A stretch of DNA of 64,000 nucleotides. Source: Dallia pectoralis (taxonomy: Eukaryota > Chordata > Actinopteri > Esociformes > Umbridae). Made by a program: the position numbers and the translations under genes. The first letter of the stretch is position 1. Every line of letters starts with the position of its first letter. The notes beneath the pieces were generated by a model that worked only from the letters and a program-made list of their open reading frames with translations, was not told the DNA's origin and ran no database searches. Of this stretch, positions 33,837 through 45,415 are shown piece by piece. The stretch spans positions 10,730,741 to 10,794,740 of the forward strand of contig CM055730.1 of NCBI GenBank assembly GCA_029465975.1. The letters run 5' to 3'.

Positions 33837-36171
33837 TTCCAGGGATAAATTAAAACCAATACATTATGAGAGAGACAAAAGGACAGAGAGATATAGAAAC
33901 GTGAAATAGGCATTAAAACGTGACCCTCGTCAGTCTGTGTAAACGGTGTAATTACCGCTGTGGACTGAATGGCATAACGGCGACATATCTGTGGTGACGT
34001 CTAAACCGTGCCAGCGTTCGTATTCACGGCCTTCACCCGGACTGACAGCGTGTCACATGGTGAGTGACAGCACTGACATGGGAGAGACAGTCCCCACGCA
34101 TGTGCCAGGAGACGTGTCATAGAAGAACATCACCTGATCACATGGAGAACATAATTGAGATGTTTTGCTGATTTTCTGACATCAACTAATAACCTCGGGA
34201 AAAACCACGGCGGCAGCCAGAGAAAATATGTGCGATGGGAAAAGTGGTTGAGAAAGAAAAGTGGACCAAAACTTTATAAAGATCTATGTAGGGAAGTAAA
34301 AGGTGCAGTTCAGATATAACGTCATTAATAGTTTGGTAGATTAGACAGCAGTGCCTTAAACAAGTGCCTTAGACAAGCAATATTGCAGTTATGACATCTA
34401 GATTCAAAGAATAATTTCCCCAGGCTTCTATAGGGCAACGATAGACCAGAATCACCTTTAATTCCAAAACCTACCCATAATAACAGATTCATCCGTGAAT
34501 TAATGTTGAAATGTTATTAACAGTGCATTACCAGAGAGGGGACAGAATCGACTGTGTTCTGGGTTAAGGTACCTGACTGGGCTGTGAGTGACAGCTTCAT
34601 TAAAAGCGGTACAAGAGTAAGTGTCTATATGGATAGTATTCAAAGTGCAGAATAGGACAGGGGGAAGACAGGGTCTGCCATGACACTACGGGACGCCGCC
34701 TCGTAATTCAATATCAGATAAACCCCTTCATACAGACACAATATGACATCTCTCTTATTATTTGCCTGATATAAGGAATCAGGAACAGAGAAGTGATTTT
34801 TCTCCCTCCTTCTCCTCCTCAGATTGTGAAATAATTGTTTTCCCCCCGGGGCTAATGTACGTCTGATCTGTATTCTCCCACAGTGCCGAGGACACAGTCA
34901 AAATTCAGAGACTGGAGTCACACAGAGAGATGGGACAAATTGGAAAAATCTGTCTCTGCTTTCATCTCGCCGTTTGTAGATAGAATCGCCCCTGAGCTTT
35001 GTTCAGAAAACCACTGATTGGCTTGATTGTAACAATGAACAAGTTTATTGTCTGAAACAAATATGTTGATATTAAATAAATCAGTGTGAAATAAAGCAAC
35101 ACCATTATACCACACTAAAACAAGTTATGTTATGGTAATACAGTTGTATTCGTGGTACTGCCGGTGGCGTCACAATACTGTTATGACCGCTGGTTACGGG
35201 GTAGACACACATCCCGAGCATTTTGCTAAACGCATTCTCATTGGGAGCTAATCACCATTTGTTCTAAACAGCATTAATACTAGGGCCTGAAAATACAATA
35301 GCACGTCAAGTGTTGTGTTTCCATGAGATATTAGCCTAGTTTAGCAGTTCCGTTGTATTTACAAGTATGTTAAAGTGCAGTTTGGTTAAATGGGAAGTAG
35401 TCATGGTTAAAGGCATTAGACTGCGGTTGATGTCCTTAGAGAAAGAGCATGAACAATGAAAAGATGCAAGTGACAGAGGTGCAACGCGTGACTGCAGATA
35501 CGTGAAGGCTATTGCACAGTAATTATAAGTGTGTCTGGCAGATCCGGGTCTTTCATTTGCTATTGAAATAATGTGGTCTTGAAAAAGCCGGAATAGCTCA
35601 GGGTTGTGGATGAAATAAAAAAGCTCTCGCAGCCTGAGAACTGATCTACGATGAAATTAGCCTTCCTTGACATCCTGACTAATTCGGTTTAATTGGGGTG
35701 TGGGTGGTGGGAAACTGAAAAACATCATGAATACAGGGCCGTACCAAGTCCATATCATCATCTGGTCTACAGGACATCTCTGGTTCTGCCGCAGATGGCA
35801 TTTGGCAAGAGAGAAAAATATGAGGTCATGTCTGATCTTAGTTCAAGGAAACAGCTGTGTGTGTGTTTCTGTGTCTGTACGGTTCATACTTTTTAGCACA
35901 CTTGTGTTTTAGTTTAGGTAATAACACACAACAAAGCCAGACACGCCGATGGGTATTGTCCCAGCCATAGTGGTCGTCCTTTATAAGTCTGTCTAATACT
36001 GAACACTGCGTCAGGTTAGGAGTTCCACATTCCATCTGGTCACCTTGGTAACTACTAGCTGCCCCAAATGACCCCTGACTGCTGTAAATCTATCAGCGTC
36101 ACCACAGTCATTCCAATTAAAAAGCCCACAGCTGTTAAAAAGGCCAGCTATTTTCTCTTACTAGTTAGAGA
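33837..36171. other. Unique DNA, no gene identified
   Basis: A small direct duplication GTGCCTTAAACAAGTGCCTTA lies near 34351. Otherwise no repeat, coding frame or RNA recognised. Confidence 0.5.
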
Positions 36172-36264
36172 GTGTCCCAAATGACACACTATCTCCTAAT
36201 GTACTACCCCCGACCCATGGGCAAGAGAAGTACACTAGGGGGAAATAGGGAGCCGCCTTGGACA
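36172..36264. mobile_element. Fold-back repeat copy 2
   Basis: Left end GTGTCCCAAATGACACACTA and right end AAATAGGGAGCCGCCTTGGA are an imperfect inverted pair. The centre CGACCCATGGGCAAGAGAAG keeps the family's 'GACC…GGGC' symmetry. Confidence 0.6.
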
Positions 36265-36558
36265 ATATCACAGTCATACATGTTGGTTTTCAGGGAGATC
36301 AACAACTGGGGTAAATAAATCACTTCTAGTGAGGAGGAAATTATAGAAGCAAGAACACATAACCGGGTCTGAAAGCATAATCACTGTGACCTCACTAGTA
36401 ATCAACAGCACATTATCTTCTACGAGCAGGGAACACGCTCCCATTGGCACTTTATGCCACTCTGTTTCTCAAACCAGTTTGAGGTTGTCATTATAAAGAA
36501 TTGTATGGCAACACACTATGGACGTTATCCAGTTCAAATAATATAGGATTTTAAAAGG
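36265..36558. other. Unique DNA, nothing recognised
   Basis: Short spacer between the fold-back copy and the CT array. Confidence 0.5.
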
Positions 36559-36746
36559 TCTCTCTCTCTCTCTCTCTACCCATCTCTCTCTCTCTCTCTC
36601 TCTCTCTTAACCCATCTCTCTCTCTCTCGCTCTCTCTTAACCCATCTCTCTCTCTCTCGCTCTCTCTTAACCCATCTCTCTCTCTCTCGCTCTCTCTTAA
36701 CCCATCTCTCTCTCTCTCTCTCAACCCATCTCTCTCTCTCTTAACC
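36559..36746. repeat. (CT)n array punctuated by TTAACCCATC
   Basis: CT tracts of 16-24 bp separated by TTAACCCAT or similar at near-regular spacing of about 30 bp. Three interior units are nearly identical, each with a single CTCGCTC interruption. The simple repeat has itself been tandemly duplicated. Confidence 0.94.
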
Positions 36747-36844
36747 CATATATCTGTGATATTGAGTCATGTGAAAGAAAGCTTGGACAGAGAGGAGGAA
36801 AACATTGGACACAGCCCTGCCGAGTTTGATGCTTAGGCTCAAGA

Positions 36845-36920
36845 TGTGCCCAAAATGGTAGAACTCCACTATGCTGTGTGCAGTATAACGGGATATAGGG
36901 TTTAGGGTGCCCTTTAGACC
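36845..36920. mobile_element. Fold-back repeat copy 3
   Basis: GTGCCCAAAATGGTAGAACT on the left and ATAGGGTTTAGGGTGCCCTT on the right, with GTGTGCAGTATAACGGGATA between, which matches the family's internal 'GTGCACTATATAGGGAA' part. Diverged. Confidence 0.5.
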
Positions 36921-37898
36921 ACAGCCCCAGGTTCCTCTGGCTGTACTGTCAGAGGTATGAGTGATCACTGTCCTGGACTCTAAAAGGATTGCTGCTGGAA
37001 ATAAAGACACCAGAGTGTCAGCTGTACGCTCTTGAGAAGGGCCCATCAGACAAGTGGATGTGTATTGACAAGCCTGAGACAGAGCGAAGGAAAGGAACAG
37101 ACAGGGGTGTGTGAGGGGAGAAACTAAGGTAGGTGGAGAGAGAGAGAGAGAGAGAGACAGGAAGTGTACATGAGTCAGTCACCTTGGCACGAGCTGCAAT
37201 ATCATCTAACCCGTTGGCCATTAGTCTCCGGCCGCCGTCCTGACTGTTATTAAGGGCCAAACAAATATCAGGCAGGCTGAATGCCACCACAAGGACACCC
37301 GCAGACCAGACAGGCAACTCCACCAAAGAGTCTCCGGGGTTTGAAAAAAACAACAGCCGTTGTCTTGCCCTCGCACACAAATAAATCCACCCCCTCGCTC
37401 CTTCATACCCTCGTCCGACCCCTCCTGACAGGCACGTCAGGGGCCGAACCATTCAACAAATGTACTGCTCATGGGGGCCGATTACATTTATTGACATTAG
37501 CTGGCAGTTTTCCTGTCTGCAGGAAGTGCACGCAGGATTAAGTTTAAGTGTGTCTTAATGTTAAATATCCCAGAAACACTAAATTTCACGGTAGCTGATG
37601 TTCAGTGCAACATAAGCATATATCATCAAGTGATTGGGCCGAAACCCAAGAAATATTTTTTTATGATAGTGAAGGGGTTATAATTTAATAAGAACAAAGT
37701 CATAACTGCTTCATTTCCCAGTCGTTAATTACTCAGATCGTTATATTGAGGAATCATGATATCTCTAGACTATGTAACGCATCAAAGTAGAGTAGAGTAA
37801 TTTAATTTAAATGTTTTTATTACTTTACTATGTCACTGAACTATGAACTCTGCGTTTCAATTATTCCCAAATGTTTACTATCCAGAGGGGATTAATGG
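36921..37898. other. Unique DNA, no gene identified
   Basis: Contains a short (GA)n at 37138-37158. A 144-residue minus frame at 37.0-37.45 kb has no recognisable domain and includes a Ser/Leu run from the GA tract. Confidence 0.5.
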
Positions 37899-37959
37899 AC
37901 ACACGGACACACAGACACACAGACACACACAGACGCGCAGACACACACACACACACACA
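37899..37959. repeat. (ACACAG)n / (CA)n microsatellite
   Basis: GACACACGGACACACAGACA-type tract ending in (CA)n. Confidence 0.93.
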
Positions 37960-39053
37960 GGTTGATGAGATGGCCACTACAGTTTCCAGACCCAACCGTT
38001 GATTCATCCATTTGATATCATGTAGAGAACTAACATCATGTTTGACTGCATTCTGCCTTTAATGTCCACAACACAGGCACAGATCGAGTAAGACATTATC
38101 AAAATGATGCTGTTATGTAACATTGCTGTATTTACCACAAGCCCACAGTTAAAAGGCAGACAGGCCTGTCTAGTAAAGAGCTGATGCTAGGCTATGGCTA
38201 TGGCAGGATAATGAAATGACTGTCTTATAGTGTGTATTTGTACTTTTGACCACTGACTAAAAGGGCCATAATCAAGATCCCTTCATGGAACAGATAAAAA
38301 TAAATCAGCCTCAGCAATAAACATGTAAATGTGGATCGATATGTACTTGTCCTTTTTCCCCTGGTCTTTTAAATACCCGCTGAGCACAACCGGCCATAAA
38401 AGTATGTAAAAAAAATTAGGAGAGCATAATGGGAGGCTCCAGCAATTCCCCCATAAATATAACATAACGACCACAACTAAAATGTCAGGGAATCCAATAT
38501 ATCAATATACCCGGACAGGACGACATTTATACTGTATGCCGAACACACAAACATACACTATTTCTAATACTTGACTTTCCCTTTTTAAAAAGGACTGCAT
38601 TATTCGTGGGAGAGAGCAAGATAGACAAATGGAGTGTGACAAATTAGAAAACAAATGACCGGTTGCAGTGAAGTCAGAGTCAGTACATCCAGGATGGTAG
38701 GATGACAGAACCTTCTAGAAACTACAATGACATCACAAACTCACAAGGGTCAAACAGCCATACTAGTGAGAGAACCTAGCTACACGATCATCTAACTCCG
38801 CCTCTCAACACCACATAACTGGAACAGCAGGCGCTGTGTTCTCTACACCCACTACCTAAGCCAAACAAAACGGGATGGGGGGGGTACACGGAGCAGACCC
38901 CTAAATACCTCCTGGAAAGCAATTCGGCTCAGCAGAAAAAAACAGTAGTTGTCATGCAGGAAAATACACCTCTGTCATGTTAGGTTTTGTTTCCTTATTT
39001 TAAACCTGTTTTATTAGCCGTGGCATAAAAAGCGGATAACGTGTTGTGCATTA
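37960..39053. other. Unique DNA, no gene identified
   Basis: AT-moderate, without repeat or coding signal. Confidence 0.5.
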
Positions 39054-39545
39054 GTGTGTCAGTATTAGCGTGATGCGCTAATCAGCTAACACTGTTGTAT
39101 ACCTCTAGTGTGTTCAGTATTATCAGCTAACACTGTTGTATACCTCTAGTGTGTTCAGTATTATCAGCCAACACTGTTGTATACCTCTAGTGTGTTCAGT
39201 ATTAGTGTGATGCGCTAATCAGCCAACACTGTTGTATACCTCTAGTGTGTTCAGTATTATTAGCCAACACTGTTGTATACCTCTAGTGTGTTCAGTATTA
39301 TCAGCTAACACTGTTGTATACCTCTAGTGTGTTCAGTATTAGCATGACGCGCTTATCAGCTAACACTGTTGTATACCTCTAGTGTGTTCACTATTAGCGT
39401 GATGCGCTTATCAGCTAACACTGTTGTATACCTCTAGTGTGTTCACTATTAGCGTGATGCGCTTATCAGCTAACACTGTTGTATACCTCTAGTGTGTTCA
39501 CTATTAGCGTGATGCGCTTATCAGCAAACACTGTTGTATACCTCA
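39054..39545. repeat. 41/55-bp dimorphic minisatellite, about 10 copies
   Basis: Core CTAACACTGTTGTATACCTC followed by TAGTGTGTTCAGTATTA. Short units are 41 bp and long units 55 bp; the long form has an extra AGCGTGATGCGCTT-type module that is itself a small palindrome (AGCG/CGCT). Short and long forms are interspersed on the left, and a run of long forms with CACTATTAGCG is on the right. Confidence 0.94.
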
Positions 39546-39813
39546 TGGCGTTTACGCAGACTATTCCAACCCATGTCCCTAAACCAATCAATAGACGCTA
39601 TGTGGCCAGCCATAACATTACACGTTGCATCACCAATCTGACCTCATAAGAACTGGCTGTAGTAAAAACAAATAAATCTAGCAGAACACAGCACTGCATA
39701 GGAATGCAATTATTCTAATAGCAGCCTCTGCGAAATGACTCCAGTCACTTACAGACAACCTAATAAGGAGGCTGTGATGGATGGGGCAATAGCAGAAGAC
39801 AGCTCTATATTGA

Positions 39814-39932
39814 ACACACACACACTATTGAACACACACACACACACACACTATTGAACACACACACACCATCTAAAGACAGAAGACGCACGCACACACG
39901 CACGCACACACACACACGCACACAAACACACA
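39814..39932. repeat. (CA)n tract with triplicated CTATTGAA joints
   Basis: TATTGAACACACACACAC repeated three times with growing CA length, then CGCACACACGCACGCACA. Confidence 0.93.
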
Positions 39933-40375
39933 TTTTTAAATTGATCCATGTGTTTTCCTTGTGGATGATTCCAACACTTACACTCCACACTTTACATGTT
40001 TAGGAGTAGATCTGGGGTGGTACGTAGAGGTTGGGTTACCTTAAAGGACAACTAAACCGATCAAAACAGAGGGACAGGTCCCAGATTATAGATTCGGAAA
40101 GCATCACATTTTCTCATGTCATGTCTTTCCATCTGCAAAGGCCTACAATTCTTCTGTCTTAAGGTCTCAGAAATAAAAGTACATTTACAATATCTCCCAA
40201 TGAAAGTAGCAAAACCAGGGACAAATCTATGTTGGCCATGTAATACAACCAAAGCCCTATAGCAGGCCTCTGGAGGTGGGTTGTTTAAGAAACAATTAGG
40301 GGGATATACAGAGCCATTTGCAGGCAGAGCCGGACTCCCTTCCTGGGCTTCTTGGGCCGGCTGGCTGGAGTACCT
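39933..40375. other. Unique DNA, nothing recognised
   Basis: No coding or repeat signal. Confidence 0.5.
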
Positions 40376-40700
40376 TTCACAGCTGATTTATAACACTGTC
40401 GCCTTCACAAGGCAACATAATTAATAGGACCATGGACTTCTAATTCCACCGACTTCCACAGCAAGTGGGTTTCATTTGATTTATGACGGCCAGCGACTTT
40501 GCATTTTATCAGTTCATTCAGTCATTATTTATGCTGATGACCAATTTCAATGGGTCGCTATAATCTAACTCGGCACTAATCAAAGAGAATTAGGGTTCAC
40601 TGCATTATTTAGACGCCGCTAATTTATCTTGGGAACGAGGGTTAAGAAGAATAGTTGCCGCAGTAACTCTGAGAAATAGGCTGGTGACTCAGGGTTTAGA
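40376..40700. promoter_or_regulatory. Candidate conserved non-coding block (best in window)
   Basis: About 300 bp of unique sequence with CAGCTGATTTATAACACTG, GGCAACATAATTAATAGGAC, TTGATTTATGACGGCC, TCAGTCATTATTTATGCTGA, GACCAATTTCAATGGGTC, CACTAATCAAAGAGAATTAG and GCCGCTAATTTATCTTGG. It is dense in homeodomain, CDX-like (TTTATGA) and E-box words and free of repeats and frames. An enhancer role is inference. Confidence 0.32.
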
Positions 40701-42772
40701 GGCATGATTAGCATTAAAGGGGTTGGAGAACCTTGAATGACACAATGGATGTGCTTGTACCTGTAATGCCTGGACAAACTAAAGGACCACAATCCTCAGC
40801 AAATGGCTCGGGAAGAGCAATAAAGCATCAGACAGTTGAGTTTAAACGGAGACGGGGACACTGTCATGACGGGAATTTATGGTTTACGTGAAGACAAACT
40901 AGACTGGTGAACAAGACTATAAAACGTGTTAGGTATTTATAAAAACACATCTTGTTCAACGTGTGAAGCACTAGAGCTGGGTTTCGGGCGAACGATTCCC
41001 CAGTTACCAATACAATATGTAAAGCTGGAGTTATTGTTCAAATTGTTTTCATATGATCACATTGCTGGACATAATAAAACTGTATTTACCCCCTGTGTCA
41101 ATATGTTTTTATAATTTTAAACCACTAGGTTTGGCATCCATCCACACATTGTTCATTATTTAAGATAAAACATAAGCAGATTTATTTTATTTTGTGTTAA
41201 AAGCCCAAAATAAATTGAATAGAGGGTTAATGTGAAATATATTATAGAGACACAATAGTAACAACAAAATTCAAAGCACCAGACTTTCATTTTACATATT
41301 CTTACAAGACTGTTGCAAGGAGTTCGCTTACAAAAAAATATATATATATCCGTTTAGTGCTGTACAGTTATGTTAAACATGTACAGACTCAAAGCTCAGT
41401 CAATCCATTACCTGAATTAAGGATCAATTTCTAAGCTGACGTTTCCTGTACGTCAGTGAGCATACAAATCTGTTCCAATATCAATGGCCAATACAAGCTA
41501 GTCAACAGGACTGCGTGTGGTAGACTGCACTCACAACAATACAGAGAACCCTCTGGACATATCAGTGGGGTTTCCTGATAGTGTTACAGTACAGTAAACA
41601 ACCAAATATCATTTCAAAGTGAAAACCCTTCCTGCCTGGACTAGTTCACGTAGCCCTGTTTCCCTAGCCAAATACAATCAGCAGTCACGCCACTGCTCCC
41701 TGCACAGATCCACTGCAACCCAGTACAATTTACACAAACAGAAAATGAAAAATGTAGTCTTCTCGCTTTTGACAACAGGTCCAACGCAAATGATCAGACT
41801 TAATTTGTTAGCGCAAGTCCCTGTCCCCCGATTCCCCGAGTGATAAATTGCATTTAGCAAAGCACAGGAAGCTAAGCGTTCCTGACAAGTTTTATTGATT
41901 TAGGCGTGCTATATTCATGTAATCCTGTTGGTAGGTAAATTGTGGAGCAACGCTGGCAAATTGAAGGCGGACTTGCTTCTGCTGAGAGGAAGACGGGAAT
42001 AATAACAGAAAAATGCCACCACTGCATATGTGAGCTGGATTGCAGAGTTTGGAGCCATGCTGGGAAAGGAAAAATAAGCAAGCCACGGTCCTGTTGGGAT
42101 CACACAGTTTCTATTAAGATATATGGTCAGATTGTATGGGGCTGTGGCAGTATTCATGTTAAGGCCCCTCTGTCTTGTTAATAAAATGGGACAGTTTGGA
42201 CTGACAAGGTGGCTCCTTCATCCATATTAACACCCTGGATGAAACCCTAATCCCCAAACTGGGGGTCACAACCCAACTGGAAAATGGGGTTCAAGAGAAG
42301 CACCAGGGTTATGTAAACTATGTGTGTAATAAACAGAGTTGTTTACCGTTTACAACATGTGCGCCTCTATATTAGAACAACAACAACATGTGTCTCTTTG
42401 GTTTCCCTCTAGATTGCAGACGTTGTGCATTACTCATTAGAGCAGAGATGACATTACTAGGTGATGAACGAGAAAATTAACAATTAATGAAGAAGTTGCT
42501 TTCTACAAAGACGATCATAAAAGTTTAACTAATAATCTTCAGAACTTACTATTACCCACACATAAAAACGATAAAAATAAATGAATGTTATAGTTAACAC
42601 TTAAGTATTTAGCCTCCTCCTCCAAGGCTCCAGGAAAGGCATGGAATTACTGCAGAACATTAAGAGACGTGTACAGTACGAACTGCATACATACATATAA
42701 AACAACAACCTATTGTTCTTGTTTGAGCAGTTCTAGTGATACAAGAATATAGGACACGACATAAATGGACAA
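40701..42772. other. Unique DNA, no gene identified
   Basis: Includes a short (AT)n at about 41338-41349. Overlapping frames of 60-80 residues at 41.6-42.2 kb on both strands have no recognisable domain. Confidence 0.5.
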
Positions 42773-42824
42773 GAGGTGAGGGATGAGGTGAGGGATGAGG
42801 TGAGGGGTGAGGTGAGGGGTGAGC
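42773..42824. repeat. 12-bp tandem repeat (GAGGTGAGGGRT), about 4 copies
   Basis: GAGGTGAGGGAT twice, then GAGGTGAGGGGT twice, then GAGC. Confidence 0.93.
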
Positions 42825-43058
42825 TAAACTCCAGGCCAGAGGTGCCGACCGTCAAACCATCACACAGAAACTATTAACACAATCTACCGGGCCACTTTTA
42901 AGCCACTGTCATTTATCGATGCAGTCTTGGATTTGGCAAATTAACCATTTTTTTACTATTTTGCACTGGATGTTTAATATGTTGTTCATATGCAGAGTTT
43001 ATTAATAGATCACTATCATACCTCAGTTTGCAGTGAAATTAAAAGCCAGTGATGTTAA

Positions 43059-43487
43059 TGACATAGGGGACATATAGACACATACATGTCATATCACACA
43101 CTTATAGGGAACATGTTTTGGCTCTAACAGTGACATAGGGGACATATAGACACATACATGTCATATCACACACTTATAGGGAACATGTTTTGGCTCTAAC
43201 AGTGACATAGGGGACATATAGACACATACATGTCATATCACACACTTATAGGGAACCTGTTTTGGCTCTAACAGTGACATAGGGGACATATAGACACATA
43301 CATGTCATATCACACACTTATAGGGAACCTGTTTTGGCTCTAACAGTGACATAGGGGACATATAGACACATACATGTCATATCACACACTTATAGGGAAC
43401 CTGTTTTGGCTCTAACAGTGACATAGGGGACATATAGACACATACATGTCATATCACACACGTATAGGGAACCTGTTTTGGCTCGAT
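43059..43487. repeat. 72-bp minisatellite, 6 copies
   Basis: Unit starts TGACATAGGGGACATATAGA and includes CATACATGTCATATCACACA and TTTTGGCTCTAACAG. Starts at 43059 and 43131 give period 72. Copies are nearly identical: the first two have GGGAACATG and the rest GGGAACCTG, and the last carries CACGTATAGG and ends GGCTCGATAGTGAC. 72 is a multiple of 3, but stops occur in the unit. Confidence 0.97.
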
Positions 43488-43955
43488 AGTGACACTTATA
43501 CAACCAGAATAACAGAAATCTTTTATATGCAACATTGTGTGTGAGGTAAGCCGCAAAATATTCCATGAACAGGTCTTTTATTTTTATTTGTTTCACTAAG
43601 TGATGTGAATGACAGAATTGGGGTACAACCTTTTAGTAAACTAAACAATTTACAGACCCTTAAAAATGCATCTCTCCCCCAAGTCCGCTTAATGGATGGG
43701 AGAAAGGCTAAATGGAAAAAATTAATACCACCGTACCGTTAATAAAACTATTGTTCTGTCTGAGCGTGACCTGAAATCTCACAACACTCTTCAATATGCA
43801 TCAAAGAATTTATTTAATTAAACAAATCAGGGGGTATAAAAACACCCAGTGAACACGGCACAACTCACATCACATATTCCCAATCTGTTGTCTTGTTGCC
43901 AGGATCCTATTCAACAAAGGAAAACCGTCAACCCTTTTCCTGGGCCATCTTGCTC
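43488..43955. other. Unique DNA, nothing recognised
   Basis: AT-rich spacer. Confidence 0.5.
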
Positions 43956-44240
43956 CAGAACCTGTGCTAGTTTCAGTTTACTCAGCAATTTCCCGGAGCA
44001 TTGCGCACTTTATTTGCTCTTATTAAATGGCAAACGCAGAGTGGATCGCCTTCACGTTTTCTTTTTATTAACGAGAGACCCGTGTATGAAGGATGCCTGT
44101 AAAAATCCCCAACATCTGTTTGCTCCAATCACCTGTCAGCGGGCGCCACCTATTCCTCATGCCTAATGATGCTGATCCGCGCTGCAAGTTTTACGGACAA
44201 ATGTGGATTTGGCCACATTCATCATCCTGAATGAGTGTTT
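43956..44240. promoter_or_regulatory. Candidate conserved non-coding block
   Basis: Contains GTTTCAGTTTACTCAGCAAT, GCGCACTTTATTTGCTCTTA, TCTTTTTATTAACGAGAG, CCAATCACCTGTCAGCGGGC and GCCTAATGATGCTGATCCGC. Mixed-composition unique DNA with a 105-residue plus frame that has no recognisable domain. An enhancer is one reading and a degenerate exon is less likely. Confidence 0.27.
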
Positions 44241-44640
44241 GTGATGAGCCGTCCGCTGGCCTGTTTCGCTCCCTCCACCGCGGCTTAACAAATGACAAGC
44301 CCCACCACATGTTTTCCATTTGGAAGATACACAGAGGACGGACAGACGGACGGACGGGGGGGTTTAACAGGGTAAATGATGGGCATCTTCAAGGGAAAAC
44401 AGAGGCAAGGAGTCAGTGACGCCAGTTCCGGATGGAGCCACTAACTCCTGATGAACCCCAGCAACCACCTTGCATCATCAGAAGTCACCAAACAAACCAG
44501 AACAGAGCTGAAAGACATCAATAACACAACGCCTTCAGAACTCCAGAACCGCTCTGTCAAAGCAATGAATGGAAGCCAAAAGCCTTGACCTTATCTATTT
44601 CACTCGGACCTCCAGTCACTCCGGTCACACCGGTCTCCCT

Positions 44641-45415
44641 CGTCTCCAGGCACTCTCGTCTCCAGGCACTCTCGTCTCCAGGCACTCTCGTCTCCAGGCA
44701 CTCTCGTCTCCAGGCACTCTCGTCTCCAGGCACTCTCGTCTCCAGGCACTCTCGTCTCCAGGCACTCTCGTCTCCAGGCACTCTCGTCTCCAGGCACTCT
44801 CGTCTCCAGGCACTCTCGTCTCCAGGCACTCTCGTCTCCAGGCACTCTCTCCAGGCGTCTCCAGGCACTCTCGTCTCCAGGCACTCTCGTCTCCAGGCAC
44901 TCTCGTCTCCAGGCACTCTCGTCTCCAGGCACTCTCGTCTCCAGGCACTCTCGTCTCCAGGCACTCTCGTCTCCAGGCACTCTCGTCTCCAGGCACTCTC
45001 GTCTCCAGGCACTCTCGTCTCCAGGCACTCTCGTCTCCAGGCACTCTCGTCTCCAGGCACTCTCGTCTCCAGGCACTCTCGTCTCCAGTCACTCTCGTCT
45101 CCAGGCACTCTCGTCTCCAGGCACTCTCGTCTCCAGGCACTCTCGTCTCCAGGCACTCTCGTCTCCAGGCACTCTCGTCTCCAGGCACTCTCGTCTCCAG
45201 TCACTCTCGTCTCCAGTCACTCTCGTCTCCAGGCACTCTCGTCTCCAGGCACTCTCGTCTCCAGGCACTCTCGTCTCCAGGCACTCTCGTCTCCAGGCAC
45301 TCTCGTCTCCAGGCACTCTCGTCTCCAGGCACTCTCGTCTCCAGGCACTCTCGTCTCCAGGCACTCTCGTCTCCAGGCACTCTCGTCTCCAGGCACTCTC
45401 GTCTCCAGGCACTCT
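44641..45415. repeat. 16-bp minisatellite (CGTCTCCAGGCACTCT), about 48 copies
   Basis: Period 16 measured at 44641 and 44657. Nearly homogeneous: three CCAGTCACTC variants (near 45087, 45199 and 45215) and one irregular joint near 44845-44870 (CACTCTCTCCAGGCGTCTCC). Stop-free in several frames on both strands because 3 x 16 = 48 bp, giving frames up to 293 residues (Ser/Leu/Arg-rich plus strand; Glu/Arg-rich minus strand) that are artefacts. Each unit contains one CpG and one CGTCTC. Confidence 0.98.
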
